Shown here in pieces: positions 1 to 9,092 of a stretch of DNA of 33,974 bases. The stretch spans positions 1 through 33,974 of the forward strand of contig CALFVX010000025.1 of the NCBI GenBank assembly GCA_937928765.1, in the 5' to 3' direction. The position numbers and the translations under genes were made by a program. The notes under the pieces were generated by a model. That model was given only the letters and a program-made list of their open reading frames with translations, searched no databases and had not been told where the DNA came from. Source of the DNA: an uncultured Endomicrobiia bacterium. Its GTDB lineage: Bacteria; Elusimicrobiota; Endomicrobiia; DTEH01. Numbering within the stretch: position 1 is the stretch's first letter; each line of letters opens with the position of its first letter.

Positions 1-2
1 AA

Positions 3-3000
3 TTTTTTAAAAAAGATAAAGAAAATTTAACTATAGAAAGTAATTTTTATTTTTCTTCTAAAGAATATCAAATTATTTTAAAGTTATATAATACCATTTT
101 TAATTCTGAATTTTTTTTTAAAGATGATAAAGGATATTTAAAAATTATACCTACAAAATATAATATTTTTAAAAGGAGTATTTTAAGTAAAGTTGAATAT
201 GATAAAAATAAAAAATTGTTAAAAATTTATAACAGAGATGAAGTTATGCCATTTAATTTTGTTTTGAGTTTAAACCAAGCTAAAGATTTGAAAATAAGTG
301 GTAATTTTTTGGGGAATGAGATCTCAGGATATTTTTTCAGAAATAAAAACAAAACAGAAGTTAGTATAGATCTTAAAAGTATCTTAAAAACTCTTAATTT
401 TAAATTCTTAAAAGATAATTCAAATATCTATTCAAATATAAATTTTAACGATAAGAATAAAAAGAGTTATATTTATGGAAAACTTACAAACAGCGAAGAT
501 AATAAAAGGTTTAATTTTGATGTAGAAGTTAAAAATTTGTTTATCAATAAAAAGAAAATTGGCTTAAAAGCTTATGGTTATATCAACAGATATAAAAATA
601 TAGATAATCTAATAGGTGAAATATTTTTAAAAGATTTGTTTTTCGAAGGACAGAAAATTTTTTACTCTGTTAATGGCAAAATTTATTTAGAAAATGATAT
701 TATAAATTTAAAGATTGAAGATATTGATAAAATATTATTTGGAGAGCTAAGGTATAGTTGGCAGAAAGGTTTTTGCGAAGGTAATATAGAATTTATAAAA
801 TCAAAGTTAAAGATAGGAAAATTTTTATTTGATTGTTTTGTAAATTTAAAATTTACAAGAAGAGATAAGATAAAACTTTTGGGAAGTTACAAACTTCAAA
901 ATATATTTTTTGAAAACAATATAGTAGATAACATAATTCAAGGTAATATTCACAACGATAATAAAGGCAATATTATTTTAGAAGGTAAAGTGTTGGATAA
1001 TAAATTTGAAAATTTATGTAAATACAAAAGCATCTTTAATATTAAAAAAGATATTCTAAATATAAATTTATCTGAACTAAAACTATCTAAAGAACTTTTT
1101 AATTTAGAACTAAATTTTTCAAATTTATTTAGTGAGACAAAAAACAAAGATATAATAAAAAAAATGTATTTTAGCGGAAGAATTTATAATGAAGACAGTG
1201 AAGTCATAATTTTACCTTCTTATATTTTAAATAATTTTAATAATTTAAATATAAATTTAAAAATAAAAAATTTAACTTTGGACAAAAAAAGTTTTGTAGG
1301 CAATTTAGTTTTAGACATAGATAACATAAATAAAAATTTTGTTAACTCTAAATTAGAAATAAATAATTTTTGGATAAATAATTATTTTGTTGGTAAATCA
1401 ATAATTAAGATGCTATATAATAGTAAACAAAAGGTTTTAGATTTTATTGTAGATGACAAGCTAACAGGGAAATCTGATTTGTTGAAGCTAAATGGTAGCG
1501 TTATTTTTTCTAAAAATAATATTAAGTTTAAAAATTTGAAATTGTATATTAATGAACCTAATTATATATTTTTAAATGGAGATTTAGGTGGTAATGAAGA
1601 TATTTTAAGTGTTAAATTTTATAATTTACCTGTTGAAATCATAAAAAACATTTTAGGATTTAGTCAATTAGATATAGAAGGTTTTGTTTATGGTGATCTA
1701 AATATTAAAACAATTTTCTCATCTAAAAAAAACTATAAAATAGATGCAAATTTTATAGTAAAAGATGTAAATTTTAAAATGATAGAAGTTCCAGAGATTA
1801 TATTGAATTTAGTTTATGAAAAAGAAAAAGTTATAATAGAAAAATTAATTTTTAATTTTTTAGATAAAGGTAAAATTGAGGCTAAAGGTATTTATAATTT
1901 TAATTTAAAAAATTGTGATTTTGTGGTAAGGTCTATAAAATGTAATTTATCTATATTAAACAATTTTTATGATATTATAAAATTTGCAGAAGGAAGTTTT
2001 GTTGCAGAGTTAAGTATTAAAGGGAAGATAAATAATCCACAAATTAAAGGATATTTCTATTTGCCAAAAGGAAATTTGAAGTTTAAAAAATACATCAGCT
2101 ATCTAAACAATACAACTATTAAATTAAATTTTTTAGATGACAAAATTGAGGTTGAAAAATTTTACGGATATTGTAAAGATACAAAATTAATTGTTTCAGG
2201 TGTATGGAATTTTTCAGATGATACTAAATTAAAGATTTTCACTCAAGGAGGTAAAGGTGTTGAAGTTTCTGTTTATGAACTTTCTTTTCCTAAAAGTGAA
2301 TTTTTAAAATTTGTTAAAGATACATCTTTATATCCTTCACAAAGTGATATGCAGTTAAATTTATATATAATAAAACAAAAGAATGGTATTCCTAAATTAG
2401 AAGGTAAAATTATACTAAATAATGCTCACTTTACATATCCAGGTGTTGAAAAATCTCTGACTAATTTAGAACCTGGGGATTTTTATTATGACATCACAAT
2501 AGTAGCAAAAGATAATGTTTGGTATGAAAATGAATTGATTTCAGCTAATATAGTTGGTAGTGTTAATTTAAACTATATAAAGTCAAATGAAAAAACAGAT
2601 GTTAATGGAGAAGCTATTGCATTAGGTGGAAATATGAAATTTTTAAATACAAATTTTAAAATAAAATCTGGACGGATACAAATTATTAAAAGAATACCTT
2701 ATTTAGAATTAATTGGCGAGACAGAAGTAATTTTTTCAAACAGGGAAAAAATGAAAGTCCAGTTAATAGTTGATAGATCACAAATAGAATCCATTAAACC
2801 TAGATTAATTTCTCCTTCACATACTACATTAAAAAGTGAAGATATTGTATCTATTTTGTTGAATATAGGAGAGCTACAAAATACACAAAAAGAAGATTAT
2901 GTTGTTGCAAAACAGCAACTAGATTTTAATTCTTTATTAAGAACACAATTTATAAGATTGATAGATTCTAATTTAGCCACACCTATAGCTAGAAACATAT

Positions 3001-3404
3001 TACAAAAATGGGGTATTGCAGATAATATTACGATTTCGCAGTTGCCATTAAGTATCATAGATGAAAAACAAACCATTTATGAATCTTCTAGTGGATTAGA
3101 AAGAGATAGTATTTCTTTTATTAATATAATAAAGAATACAAAATATGGTATAGAAAAATATATAACAAGTGACATGATTATAGGATACAGTGTTGCTTTG
3201 GCTGAATATCAAAAAAGATTGAATTTAAGACACGAATTAGAGATATCCTATAGATTAAAAGGTAACATTTTTATAAAAAGTATTTATGGTTATGGGATTA
3301 AAGATTATAATATGGGTGTTTATGGTGGAGATATGAAAATTCAATTTGAGCCAACCTTTAAATTAAAAAGTTGGCAAGAAGAAGAACAAGAAGAAAATAA
3401 GTAA
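3..3404 (+). CDS. tamB: TamB-like translocation/assembly module protein (5' partial)
   Basis: The reading frame is open from the first complete codon at position 3, so the gene begins upstream of the window and only its last 1134 codons are present. The inferred role is an inner-membrane-anchored periplasmic protein that bridges to a BamA/TamA-family outer-membrane protein and helps move lipids or barrel proteins. The visible part is almost entirely beta-rich, repetitive, Asn/Lys/Ile-rich sequence, as in AsmA/TamB proteins. The C-terminal few hundred residues have the DUF490/TamB signature order: a 'GNMKFLNTNFKIKSGRIQI' stretch, a 'PYLELIGETEV' strand, a 'SEDIVSILLNIGEL' helix-like segment, and a final amphipathic strand block ending near 'GGDMKIQFEP'. 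A TTG at 216 is in frame but is not a credible start because coding continues upstream. The gene leads a tight cluster, with the next start 45 nt downstream. Family assignment is confident. Its partner is outside the window. Confidence 0.85.
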   Translation, partial: FFKKDKENLTIESNFYFSSKEYQIILKLYNTIFNSEFFFKDDKGYLKIIPTKYNIFKRSILSKVEYDKNKKLLKIYNRDEVMPFNFVLSLNQAKDLKISGNFLGNEISGYFFRNKNKTEVSIDLKSILKTLNFKFLKDNSNIYSNINFNDKNKKSYIYGKLTNSEDNKRFNFDVEVKNLFINKKKIGLKAYGYINRYKNIDNLIGEIFLKDLFFEGQKIFYSVNGKIYLENDIINLKIEDIDKILFGELRYSWQKGFCEGNIEFIKSKLKIGKFLFDCFVNLKFTRRDKIKLLGSYKLQNIFFENNIVDNIIQGNIHNDNKGNIILEGKVLDNKFENLCKYKSIFNIKKDILNINLSELKLSKELFNLELNFSNLFSETKNKDIIKKMYFSGRIYNEDSEVIILPSYILNNFNNLNINLKIKNLTLDKKSFVGNLVLDIDNINKNFVNSKLEINNFWINNYFVGKSIIKMLYNSKQKVLDFIVDDKLTGKSDLLKLNGSVIFSKNNIKFKNLKLYINEPNYIFLNGDLGGNEDILSVKFYNLPVEIIKNILGFSQLDIEGFVYGDLNIKTIFSSKKNYKIDANFIVKDVNFKMIEVPEIILNLVYEKEKVIIEKLIFNFLDKGKIEAKGIYNFNLKNCDFVVRSIKCNLSILNNFYDIIKFAEGSFVAELSIKGKINNPQIKGYFYLPKGNLKFKKYISYLNNTTIKLNFLDDKIEVEKFYGYCKDTKLIVSGVWNFSDDTKLKIFTQGGKGVEVSVYELSFPKSEFLKFVKDTSLYPSQSDMQLNLYIIKQKNGIPKLEGKIILNNAHFTYPGVEKSLTNLEPGDFYYDITIVAKDNVWYENELISANIVGSVNLNYIKSNEKTDVNGEAIALGGNMKFLNTNFKIKSGRIQIIKRIPYLELIGETEVIFSNREKMKVQLIVDRSQIESIKPRLISPSHTTLKSEDIVSILLNIGELQNTQKEDYVVAKQQLDFNSLLRTQFIRLIDSNLATPIARNILQKWGIADNITISQLPLSIIDEKQTIYESSSGLERDSISFINIIKNTKYGIEKYITSDMIIGYSVALAEYQKRLNLRHELEISYRLKGNIFIKSIYGYGIKDYNMGVYGGDMKIQFEPTFKLKSWQEEEQEENK

Positions 3405-3449
3405 ATCAATTGGTTGAAAGAATAATTTGTATTTTATAATAAAAATAAA

Positions 3450-3920
3450 ATGAAAATTTTTTTGTTAAAAAATTACAAGAAAATCTCAGCGATATTTATA
3501 ATAATATTATTAGTATACTTTGCAATATATATAGATTTGATGCTTCGTGCAAGAAATGCTTATTTAGAAGCTGAGAAATATGTTAAGTGGTATTATAATC
3601 CGAATGAAAAAGTTGAATTCTTTGAAAAAGAATTTAATAATAAAAAGAAAGAGCTTGATAAATTATTATCAAAAAATAAATTGTCAAAAGATGAATACGA
3701 TGTTAAATTAGAAATTTTAGAATTTGAAAAAGAAAGAAAAATTAAAGAAAGTTCTTTAAAATATGCTTATATATGGTATAAAACTGCTATAGAATTATTT
3801 TCTTTACCAGAATCTAAATGGGTGAAATTAGCAAAACAAAAAATTGTCAATATAAAAGATATGTGGAGAAAAGAATTAGAACAAAAAGGATATAAAATAG
3901 AAGATTATATGTTGGAATGA
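3450..3920 (+). CDS. Small single-span membrane protein with coiled-coil domain, unknown function
   Basis: I do not recognise this 156-residue protein. Residues about 10-28 form one hydrophobic segment after a Lys-rich N-terminus, so it is probably inner-membrane anchored with the rest outside the cytoplasm. A highly charged Lys/Glu helix follows, about residues 50-95 (FEKEFNNKKKELDKLLSKNK), then an aromatic-rich helical part (YAYIWYKTAIELFSLPESKW) that looks like one TPR-type hairpin. The start is ATG 45 nt after tamB, without a clear Shine-Dalgarno; panD starts 15 nt after its stop, so the three are probably cotranscribed. A link to TamB or envelope assembly is only suggested by position. 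The ordinary AT-rich codon use and intact frame argue that it is a real gene. Confidence 0.7.
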   Translation: MKIFLLKNYKKISAIFIIILLVYFAIYIDLMLRARNAYLEAEKYVKWYYNPNEKVEFFEKEFNNKKKELDKLLSKNKLSKDEYDVKLEILEFEKERKIKESSLKYAYIWYKTAIELFSLPESKWVKLAKQKIVNIKDMWRKELEQKGYKIEDYMLE

Positions 3921-3935
3921 AAGGATAAAGAAAAA

Positions 3936-4289
3936 ATGTATATTAAATATTTAAAATCAAAATTACAAGGTTTAATTGTAACAGAAAAAAATCTTCATTA
4001 TTCAGGTAGTATAAAACTTGATTCAGAGTTTTTAGAGAAAGCAAACATTAAACCTTATGAAGTAGTTTTAGTGATTAATCTTAACAATGCAGAAAGGTTT
4101 GAAACCTATGTAATTCCTGCTAAAAAAGGTTCAAAAACTGTGAGTTTACAAGGAGGTGCTGCAAGATTAGGAGAAATTGGAGATGAACTTATAATAATGT
4201 CTTTTTGTTATTTAGAAGAAAATCAAGAAGTTTCTCCTATAAATATAATTTTTGAAAACAATAAAATTAAAAAAATTTTTGTTAAATAA
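3936..4289 (+). CDS. panD: Aspartate 1-decarboxylase (pantothenate pathway)
   Basis: This is the pyruvoyl-dependent enzyme that decarboxylates L-aspartate to beta-alanine for pantothenate and CoA synthesis, in the cytoplasm. At 117 residues it has the usual length (E. coli PanD is 126). The self-cleavage site is exactly in place: Gly24-Ser25 within HYSGSI, where Ser25 becomes the pyruvoyl group. Tyr58 (ETYVIPA) and Arg54 of the active site are also present. The motif LQGGAARLGEIGDELIIMSF matches the conserved NGAAAHLVxxGDxVII block. The ATG follows an AAAGGA ribosome-binding site by about 10 nt, and the gene lies 15 nt after the small membrane protein. panB and panC are not in the window. The conserved cleavage site makes this assignment very secure. 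Confidence 0.96.
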   Translation: MYIKYLKSKLQGLIVTEKNLHYSGSIKLDSEFLEKANIKPYEVVLVINLNNAERFETYVIPAKKGSKTVSLQGGAARLGEIGDELIIMSFCYLEENQEVSPINIIFENNKIKKIFVK

Positions 4290-4350
4290 ATTTTTATTAT
4301 GAATCTTACCTTTTTGTTTTTAATCTTTCCTAAGAATTAAGGAAGTTTTT

Positions 4351-5097
4351 ATGATAAAATTTTTTTTAAACAATAAAATTTTTAAATTTTTTTATGGTAT
4401 AATACTTTTGCCTTTATGTTATGTTTTTTTTCAAACTTTTATTTTTGTCATAAAAAATATAGAATTTTCGAACAATATTGTAAAATCATTTTTTTTAGGC
4501 AGTATAAGTTATTTAGTTATTCATATTATTTTATATAAACCATTGAAGCTTTATATAATAGGTCACGAACTTGTCCATGCAATAAGTGCATATTTATGTG
4601 GTGCGAATGTAAAAAATGTAAAGTTTGCTAAATCATACGGGTCAGTAAATGTGGATAAGATTAATACTTTTATTGCGTTATCACCTTATTTTGTACCTTT
4701 TTATTCTTTGATAATTATTACTTTATGGATTATCCTAAAACATTTTATAAAAATTAATATCCCAATAAAATATTTTATGTTTTTTTTAGGTTTGAGTATA
4801 ACTTTTCATTTAGTGTTAACAATTTATGCAATATATTTAGGACAACAAGATTTTAAAATTTCAGGATGGTTGTTTTCTGTTGTAATAATTTTTATAATTA
4901 ATTGTTTGATTTTAATCTTACTTTTTATCTTTTTATTTCCTTCTAAAGTGAAATTTTTAGATATCAAAAATTATTTTTTAGACACTTTTTTTATAACTTA
5001 TAAAATCTGTTATACTGAATTATCGAATTTTATAAAATTATTGATAGATAAAATAAAACTTTGGTTATTAAAAAATTATGGAAATATTGCAATATAA
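4351..5097 (+). CDS. Multi-spanning membrane protein with HELVH zinc-protease motif (M50-like)
   Basis: A 248-residue integral membrane protein with about five to six hydrophobic segments (roughly residues 12-34, 43-62, 105-130, 140-160, 170-195). Residues 71-76 read GHELVH, an HExxH zinc-binding motif placed at the start of a membrane helix, as in intramembrane or membrane-embedded metalloproteases (M50-like). It is followed by a Gly-Ser-Val strand and an ALSPYFVPFYS segment. The classical S2P third-ligand motif NPDG/NxxPxxxDG is absent, so catalysis is plausible but not shown. The start is ATG with AAGGAAG about 8 nt upstream. The 3' end overlaps the lipid-kinase gene by 20 nt, implying translational coupling. 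A substrate cannot be named; the surrounding lipid kinase, exporter and deacetylase point to an envelope role. Confidence 0.6.
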   Translation: MIKFFLNNKIFKFFYGIILLPLCYVFFQTFIFVIKNIEFSNNIVKSFFLGSISYLVIHIILYKPLKLYIIGHELVHAISAYLCGANVKNVKFAKSYGSVNVDKINTFIALSPYFVPFYSLIIITLWIILKHFIKINIPIKYFMFFLGLSITFHLVLTIYAIYLGQQDFKISGWLFSVVIIFIINCLILILLFIFLFPSKVKFLDIKNYFLDTFFITYKICYTELSNFIKLLIDKIKLWLLKNYGNIAI

Positions 5098-5680
5098 TTA
5101 TTTATCTGACCGAACTATTAAAGAGATTAGAAGAAAAAGCTTTCATATTTTAACAATTTTATATCCGATATTTTATAATTTAATTTCTTATAATACTGCA
5201 TTAATGATATCTGCATCTTTAGTTATTATAGATCTAATTTTTGAAACAATAAGATTATTATATCCTTCTGTTAATAAAATTTTGTTAAAAATTTTTGAAG
5301 GAACTTATAGAGAAAAAGAAAAAGAAAATTTTTCAACTTTAATTTGGACATTATCAGGTGCATTTATAACAATATTTTTATTTCCAGAAGAAAAAAAAAT
5401 AGTAACATTGAGTTTATTATATTTAGCATTAGGTGACAGTGTTGCTGCTATAATAGGAGTTATGTTTGGTAGATTAAAGTTGGGTTCCCGAGGTAAAAGT
5501 TTGGAAGGATCATTAGCATTTTTTATAATAGCTTTTGTGTGTGGGATATTTTTTATATCACCATTGTATGCATTTATTGCAGCTTTTATTGGTGCAGCAA
5601 TAGAATTTTTGCCATTACCTTTGGATGATAATTTTATTTTGCCGATATTTATTTCTTTATTACTATCTGCTTTAATATGA
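5078..5680 (+). CDS. CTP-dependent diacylglycerol/polyprenol kinase family membrane protein
   Basis: A 200-residue polytopic membrane protein of the SEC59/DGK1-like family, known to phosphorylate lipid alcohols (dolichol, diacylglycerol, phytol) using CTP. The family landmarks appear in order: EIRRKSFH near the N-terminus (residues about 16-23), the cytidylyltransferase-like ALGDSVAAIIGVMFGR, then GKSLEGSLAFF, and the C-terminal EFLPLPLDDNFILPI. The likely substrate in a bacterium is diacylglycerol or undecaprenol, the latter being the carrier used by the glycan enzymes downstream; the substrate is inferred, not shown. Its ATG lies inside the preceding metalloprotease-like gene (20-nt overlap), and its TGA overlaps the ATG of the ABC ATPase (ATGA), so it sits mid-operon. 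Confidence 0.85.
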   Translation: MEILQYNYLSDRTIKEIRRKSFHILTILYPIFYNLISYNTALMISASLVIIDLIFETIRLLYPSVNKILLKIFEGTYREKEKENFSTLIWTLSGAFITIFLFPEEKKIVTLSLLYLALGDSVAAIIGVMFGRLKLGSRGKSLEGSLAFFIIAFVCGIFFISPLYAFIAAFIGAAIEFLPLPLDDNFILPIFISLLLSALI

Positions 5681-6423
5681 ATAATATTGTTGAAATAGTT
5701 AAAGTTAGAAATTTATATAAAAGTTATAATAATAAAGATGTTCTAAAAAATATAAGTTTTGATGTTTATAGAGGAGAAATTTTTGTTCTTTTAGGACCCA
5801 ACGGTGCTGGTAAGACAACCACTGTGAAAATTGTTGCAGGTGTAATACAGGCAGATTCTGGAGATGTTTTTGTTATGTCAGATAAAATCTCAGTGTTTAA
5901 ACATGAAGTTAAAAAACATATAGGATATCTTCCAGATGAACCGTATATTTATAGCAAGCTTACAGGAAAAGAATTTTTAGAATTTATATTTTCTGTTTAT
6001 AATATAAAAATAGATTATAAAGAATATGAGTTTCTACTTAACGAATTTGAATTAAATAATTACATAAATTTGCCAATAGAATTTTATTCTAAAGGGATGA
6101 AACAAAAATTACTGCTGATGAGTATATTTCTAAGAAATCCAGACTTGTTAATATTAGATGAACCACTAATAGGATTAGATCCAAAGAGTATGAGTTTTTT
6201 AAAACAATATATTAAAAAATTATCGAACGAAGGGAAAACAATAATTTTATCTACACATTTGTTAAATCTTGCAGAACAAGTGGCTAGCAAAATTAGTATA
6301 ATATATAACGGAATAATTTTAACTTCTGGCACATTAGAAGATTTAGCGAAAAATTTTTGTGTTTCATCTTTATCTCTTGAAGATGTATATCTTAATGCAA
6401 TAAAAAAAATGTCTAATGTCTAG
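5677..6423 (+). CDS. ABC transporter ATP-binding protein
   Basis: A cytoplasmic nucleotide-binding subunit of 248 residues, normal for an ABC-2-type exporter ATPase. Walker A is GPNGAGKTT at residues 40-48 (Lys46), the signature motif is YSKGMKQ around residue 137, Walker B is LLILDEP with Asp161-Glu162, and the switch histidine is His194 in STH. The signature reads SKGMKQ rather than the textbook LSGGQ, which is common in the ABC-2/CcmA subfamily. The start ATG overlaps the upstream TGA (ATGA), and the permease starts 9 nt after its stop, so these two surely form one transporter. The substrate is unknown; its placement between a lipid kinase and a cell-wall deacetylase suggests an envelope component, which is inference only. 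Confidence 0.93.
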   Translation: MNNIVEIVKVRNLYKSYNNKDVLKNISFDVYRGEIFVLLGPNGAGKTTTVKIVAGVIQADSGDVFVMSDKISVFKHEVKKHIGYLPDEPYIYSKLTGKEFLEFIFSVYNIKIDYKEYEFLLNEFELNNYINLPIEFYSKGMKQKLLLMSIFLRNPDLLILDEPLIGLDPKSMSFLKQYIKKLSNEGKTIILSTHLLNLAEQVASKISIIYNGIILTSGTLEDLAKNFCVSSLSLEDVYLNAIKKMSNV

Positions 6424-6432
6424 TATATTTTT

Positions 6433-8064
6433 ATGAACGATTTTATAAAACTTGTTAAATTAAACCTTAAAATTTTTATTAATAGTATAAAATTTTCTGA
6501 TAAAAAAGAAAAAATAAGATGGATTTTTTTAAGCTTTATTAGTTTATTATTTTTTACAGTAGTATATATTATTTCTTATCAAGTGATTTTATATGTTTCA
6601 ACTTTGCCTGTTGTAGGAAGTTTATTTGTAATAAGAATTCTAGCGTTAGCATTTATTTCAAGTTTCATAATGTTAATTTTTTCTTCTTTAACAGTTTCTT
6701 TATCTACTATGTATAATAATGAAGATTTAGAATTTTTAGTTTCATTAGCAATTAAATTTAATAGTATATACATAATAAAATTTTTACTGACATTTTTTAG
6801 GTCAAGTTGGATGATTATTATTATAGTTTTTTCATTTTCTTATGCATTTGTTTATGTAAAAAATTTTGTTTTTTGGCAATATATAATTTTAATATTAGCA
6901 ATTTTGATGAAAATTTTTATTTCTGTAGTGATAGGAAGTTTTTTAGCAGTAAGTTTGTCATATTTTTTTCCTTATAGAAAATTAAAAAATATTGTATTAG
7001 TTTTTATAATTTTATTTACTGCGTTTTTTTATTCTTTGTTTAGAGTGTCACAACCTGAGAAATTACTTTCTTTTGAAAAATTTCCTGAACTTTTAGGATA
7101 TTTAGATTTTTTATCAAAACCTGTTGCTAAAAACTTACCTTCTTGGTGGGCAAGTGAAATTTTTCGTGGATTTATGATTAGCAGCAGTAAATTGGTATAT
7201 ATAAATTTATTAAAACTTCTTGTTGTGTCAATTATAACATTTTTAATTTTTTATTTTTTAGGAAGAAAGATGTATTTTAGAGGAATATTTACCAATTTTG
7301 TTAATTATAAAAGAAAACAATTTTTAAATAATAAAATTATTTTAAAATCGCAATGGTTTTCGTTGGTAAAAAAAGAATTTAAACTATTTTTTAGAGAACC
7401 CTTTCTATGGGTACAGCTTGTAGTTGTTATATCTTTAATAGTAATATATATTTTTAGTATTGCAAAAATTCCAATTGAACTAAAATATATTAAGATAAGC
7501 ATATCATTTTTTAATTTAGGCAGTATAATTTTTATATTAACTGCTTTAGTTTTAAGATTTATTTTTGTTCAGCCAAGTATAGAATATAGAAATTTCTGGT
7601 TGATAAAATCTTTACCTATAAAATTTTGGAAATTCTTTATTATAAAACTTTTAGTATATTTTCCTTTAATTCTAATTCCAGCGTTAATTATGTGTGTAAT
7701 TTCTAATTATATCTTAAAAACAGAAATACCATTGATAATATTGTCTTTAATTATAACTTTAATTTCATGTTTTGTCCTTACAATAGCAGGTTATTCTTTT
7801 GGGATATTATTTCCTAAAGAAGAATATCAGGATATTGCACAAATAGAGACATCATTTGGTGGATTAATATTTATGATTTTATCTTTATGTTATATTGTAT
7901 TAATCTTGTCATCATTAGCTGGATTAACTAAGAAATATATACTTTCACAACCTATATTTATGAAAGAGATTATTTATTCTTTAGGTATATTTATAAGTAT
8001 AAACTTTTTATACAGTTTTACTACTTTATATTATGCAATAAAAAAATTTTTAGATGAATATTAG
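6433..8064 (+). CDS. ABC transporter permease (ABC-2/ABC exporter type, about 12 membrane spans)
   Basis: A 543-residue, strongly hydrophobic protein with about twelve predicted membrane segments in two halves, split by a hydrophilic stretch around residues 285-320 that ends in WFSLVKKEFKLFFREP. This 'KKExxxxxREP' element is the coupling-helix-like signature seen before the second half of such double-length permeases. It begins 9 nt after its ATPase partner and ends 6 nt before the deacetylase. At this size it may work as a single-chain permease with two ATPase copies. I cannot name the substrate; neither half contains FtsX-, LolC- or MacB-type periplasmic domains. Confidence 0.85.
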   Translation: MNDFIKLVKLNLKIFINSIKFSDKKEKIRWIFLSFISLLFFTVVYIISYQVILYVSTLPVVGSLFVIRILALAFISSFIMLIFSSLTVSLSTMYNNEDLEFLVSLAIKFNSIYIIKFLLTFFRSSWMIIIIVFSFSYAFVYVKNFVFWQYIILILAILMKIFISVVIGSFLAVSLSYFFPYRKLKNIVLVFIILFTAFFYSLFRVSQPEKLLSFEKFPELLGYLDFLSKPVAKNLPSWWASEIFRGFMISSSKLVYINLLKLLVVSIITFLIFYFLGRKMYFRGIFTNFVNYKRKQFLNNKIILKSQWFSLVKKEFKLFFREPFLWVQLVVVISLIVIYIFSIAKIPIELKYIKISISFFNLGSIIFILTALVLRFIFVQPSIEYRNFWLIKSLPIKFWKFFIIKLLVYFPLILIPALIMCVISNYILKTEIPLIILSLIITLISCFVLTIAGYSFGILFPKEEYQDIAQIETSFGGLIFMILSLCYIVLILSSLAGLTKKYILSQPIFMKEIIYSLGIFISINFLYSFTTLYYAIKKFLDEY

Positions 8065-8070
8065 TTTTAT

Positions 8071-8769
8071 ATGAAAAAAGTTTTTTATTATTTACTTTCT
8101 ATATTTTTTTTATTTTCTATTATTTTTGCAGAAGAATTTGATGAAGAAAAAATATTTTTTTGGAAAATTAATACAAAAGAAAAAATAATTTTCTTAACTT
8201 TTGACGATGGCCCAGGTGAATATACTAAAGAAGTTTTAAAAATATTAGATAAATACAATATAAAAGCAACATTTTTTGTTTTAGGTGAATTAGTAAAATA
8301 CAAAAAACAAATAATTTTAGAAATTTTTAGAAAAGGACATACTATTGGTTCACATACTTTTTCACATAAAAATTTTTATGATTTAAGCAAAAAATTTACA
8401 CTACAGGAATGTAAAAATATTTTAGAAGAAGAATTAATAAAAACAAAGAAAGAGATAGATTCTATTTTGGATAAAGTAGAAATAAAATATGTTCGTTTAC
8501 CAAACGGATTTTATCGGAAATGGGTAGATGAGGTTGTAAAAAAATATGGTTATAAAATTATAAACTGGAGTTATGGTTGTGATTGGTTAAATATTTCTGA
8601 AGGAGAGATGTTAAATAGATATATATCTTCTTTACAACCAGGTGGTATATATCTTTTTCACGACGGTGGAAAAGATAGAAAAAAGACTATAAAAGTTTTA
8701 GAGAAATTTATTGAATATGTCATTTCCAAAGGATACAAATTTGATATATTGAATAACTGGATAAAATAA
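8071..8769 (+). CDS. Exported NodB-type polysaccharide (peptidoglycan) deacetylase
   Basis: A 232-residue secreted carbohydrate esterase family 4 enzyme, expected to remove acetyl groups from GlcNAc or MurNAc of peptidoglycan or another surface glycan. Residues 1-20 form a signal peptide (Lys-rich start, hydrophobic core, cleavage near FA-E). The NodB motifs are in order: TFDDGPG with Asp45 (catalytic base) and Asp46 (metal), SHTFSH giving metal ligands His95 and His99, RLPNGFYR (motif 3, normally RxPxG/Y), the NWSYGCDW motif-4 segment, and LFHDGG with the catalytic His. It is the last gene of the 4351-8769 cluster, 6 nt after the permease, without its own clear ribosome-binding site. Enzyme class is secure; the exact glycan is not. 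Confidence 0.92.
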   Translation: MKKVFYYLLSIFFLFSIIFAEEFDEEKIFFWKINTKEKIIFLTFDDGPGEYTKEVLKILDKYNIKATFFVLGELVKYKKQIILEIFRKGHTIGSHTFSHKNFYDLSKKFTLQECKNILEEELIKTKKEIDSILDKVEIKYVRLPNGFYRKWVDEVVKKYGYKIINWSYGCDWLNISEGEMLNRYISSLQPGGIYLFHDGGKDRKKTIKVLEKFIEYVISKGYKFDILNNWIK

Positions 8770-9092
8770 TTTTTTTGTAATTTATTGATTTTGTCATATC
8801 GTATTTTATAAAAAAACAAAAATTATTTTTGATTATCATAAAAATTTTAAAAAATGAATTTTTTTGTAAGCCTTTTATTTTTTATAAGTTTGAATTATAT
8901 TTATAATTAATTTAATCTTGATAAAAGTATAATTAATCTGATTTATACAAATTATAATAAGCACCAATTAGTATGTTTTTAAGATACATTCGCTTGTTAT
9001 TCCTAAACAAAAAAGAATATAATTTATTGCAGATTTAAAGAAATATATAAATAAAAAAACTTAACGTAACTTAAAAATTAAGGAGAGATATT
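8770..9092. other. Intergenic region upstream of the membrane pyrophosphatase
   Basis: These 323 nt hold no credible gene. The first part is A/T tracts, with a short A/T-only hairpin (CAAAAA-TTA-TTTTTG, 8817-8831) too weak to call a terminator. A perfect -10 hexamer TATAAT lies at 8953-8958 but has no good -35 at 16-18 nt; TTGATA at 8918-8923 is a -35-like sequence with only TTTATA at 18 nt. Short pairing elements AAGC/GCTT enclosing GTAT/ATAC occur at about 8958-8995. The hppA ribosome-binding site AGGAGAG starts at 9081. This is probably the operon boundary and promoter region of hppA. Confidence 0.5.

Noticed and set aside
216-218. TTG at 216 as the start of the TamB-like gene
   Set aside because: The same frame is open and coding-like back to position 3, so the gene starts outside the window.
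8817-8831. CAAAAA-TTA-TTTTTG hairpin as a terminator after the deacetylase
   Set aside because: The stem is only 6 bp and nearly all A-T, expected often by chance in this composition, and no T-run follows it directly.
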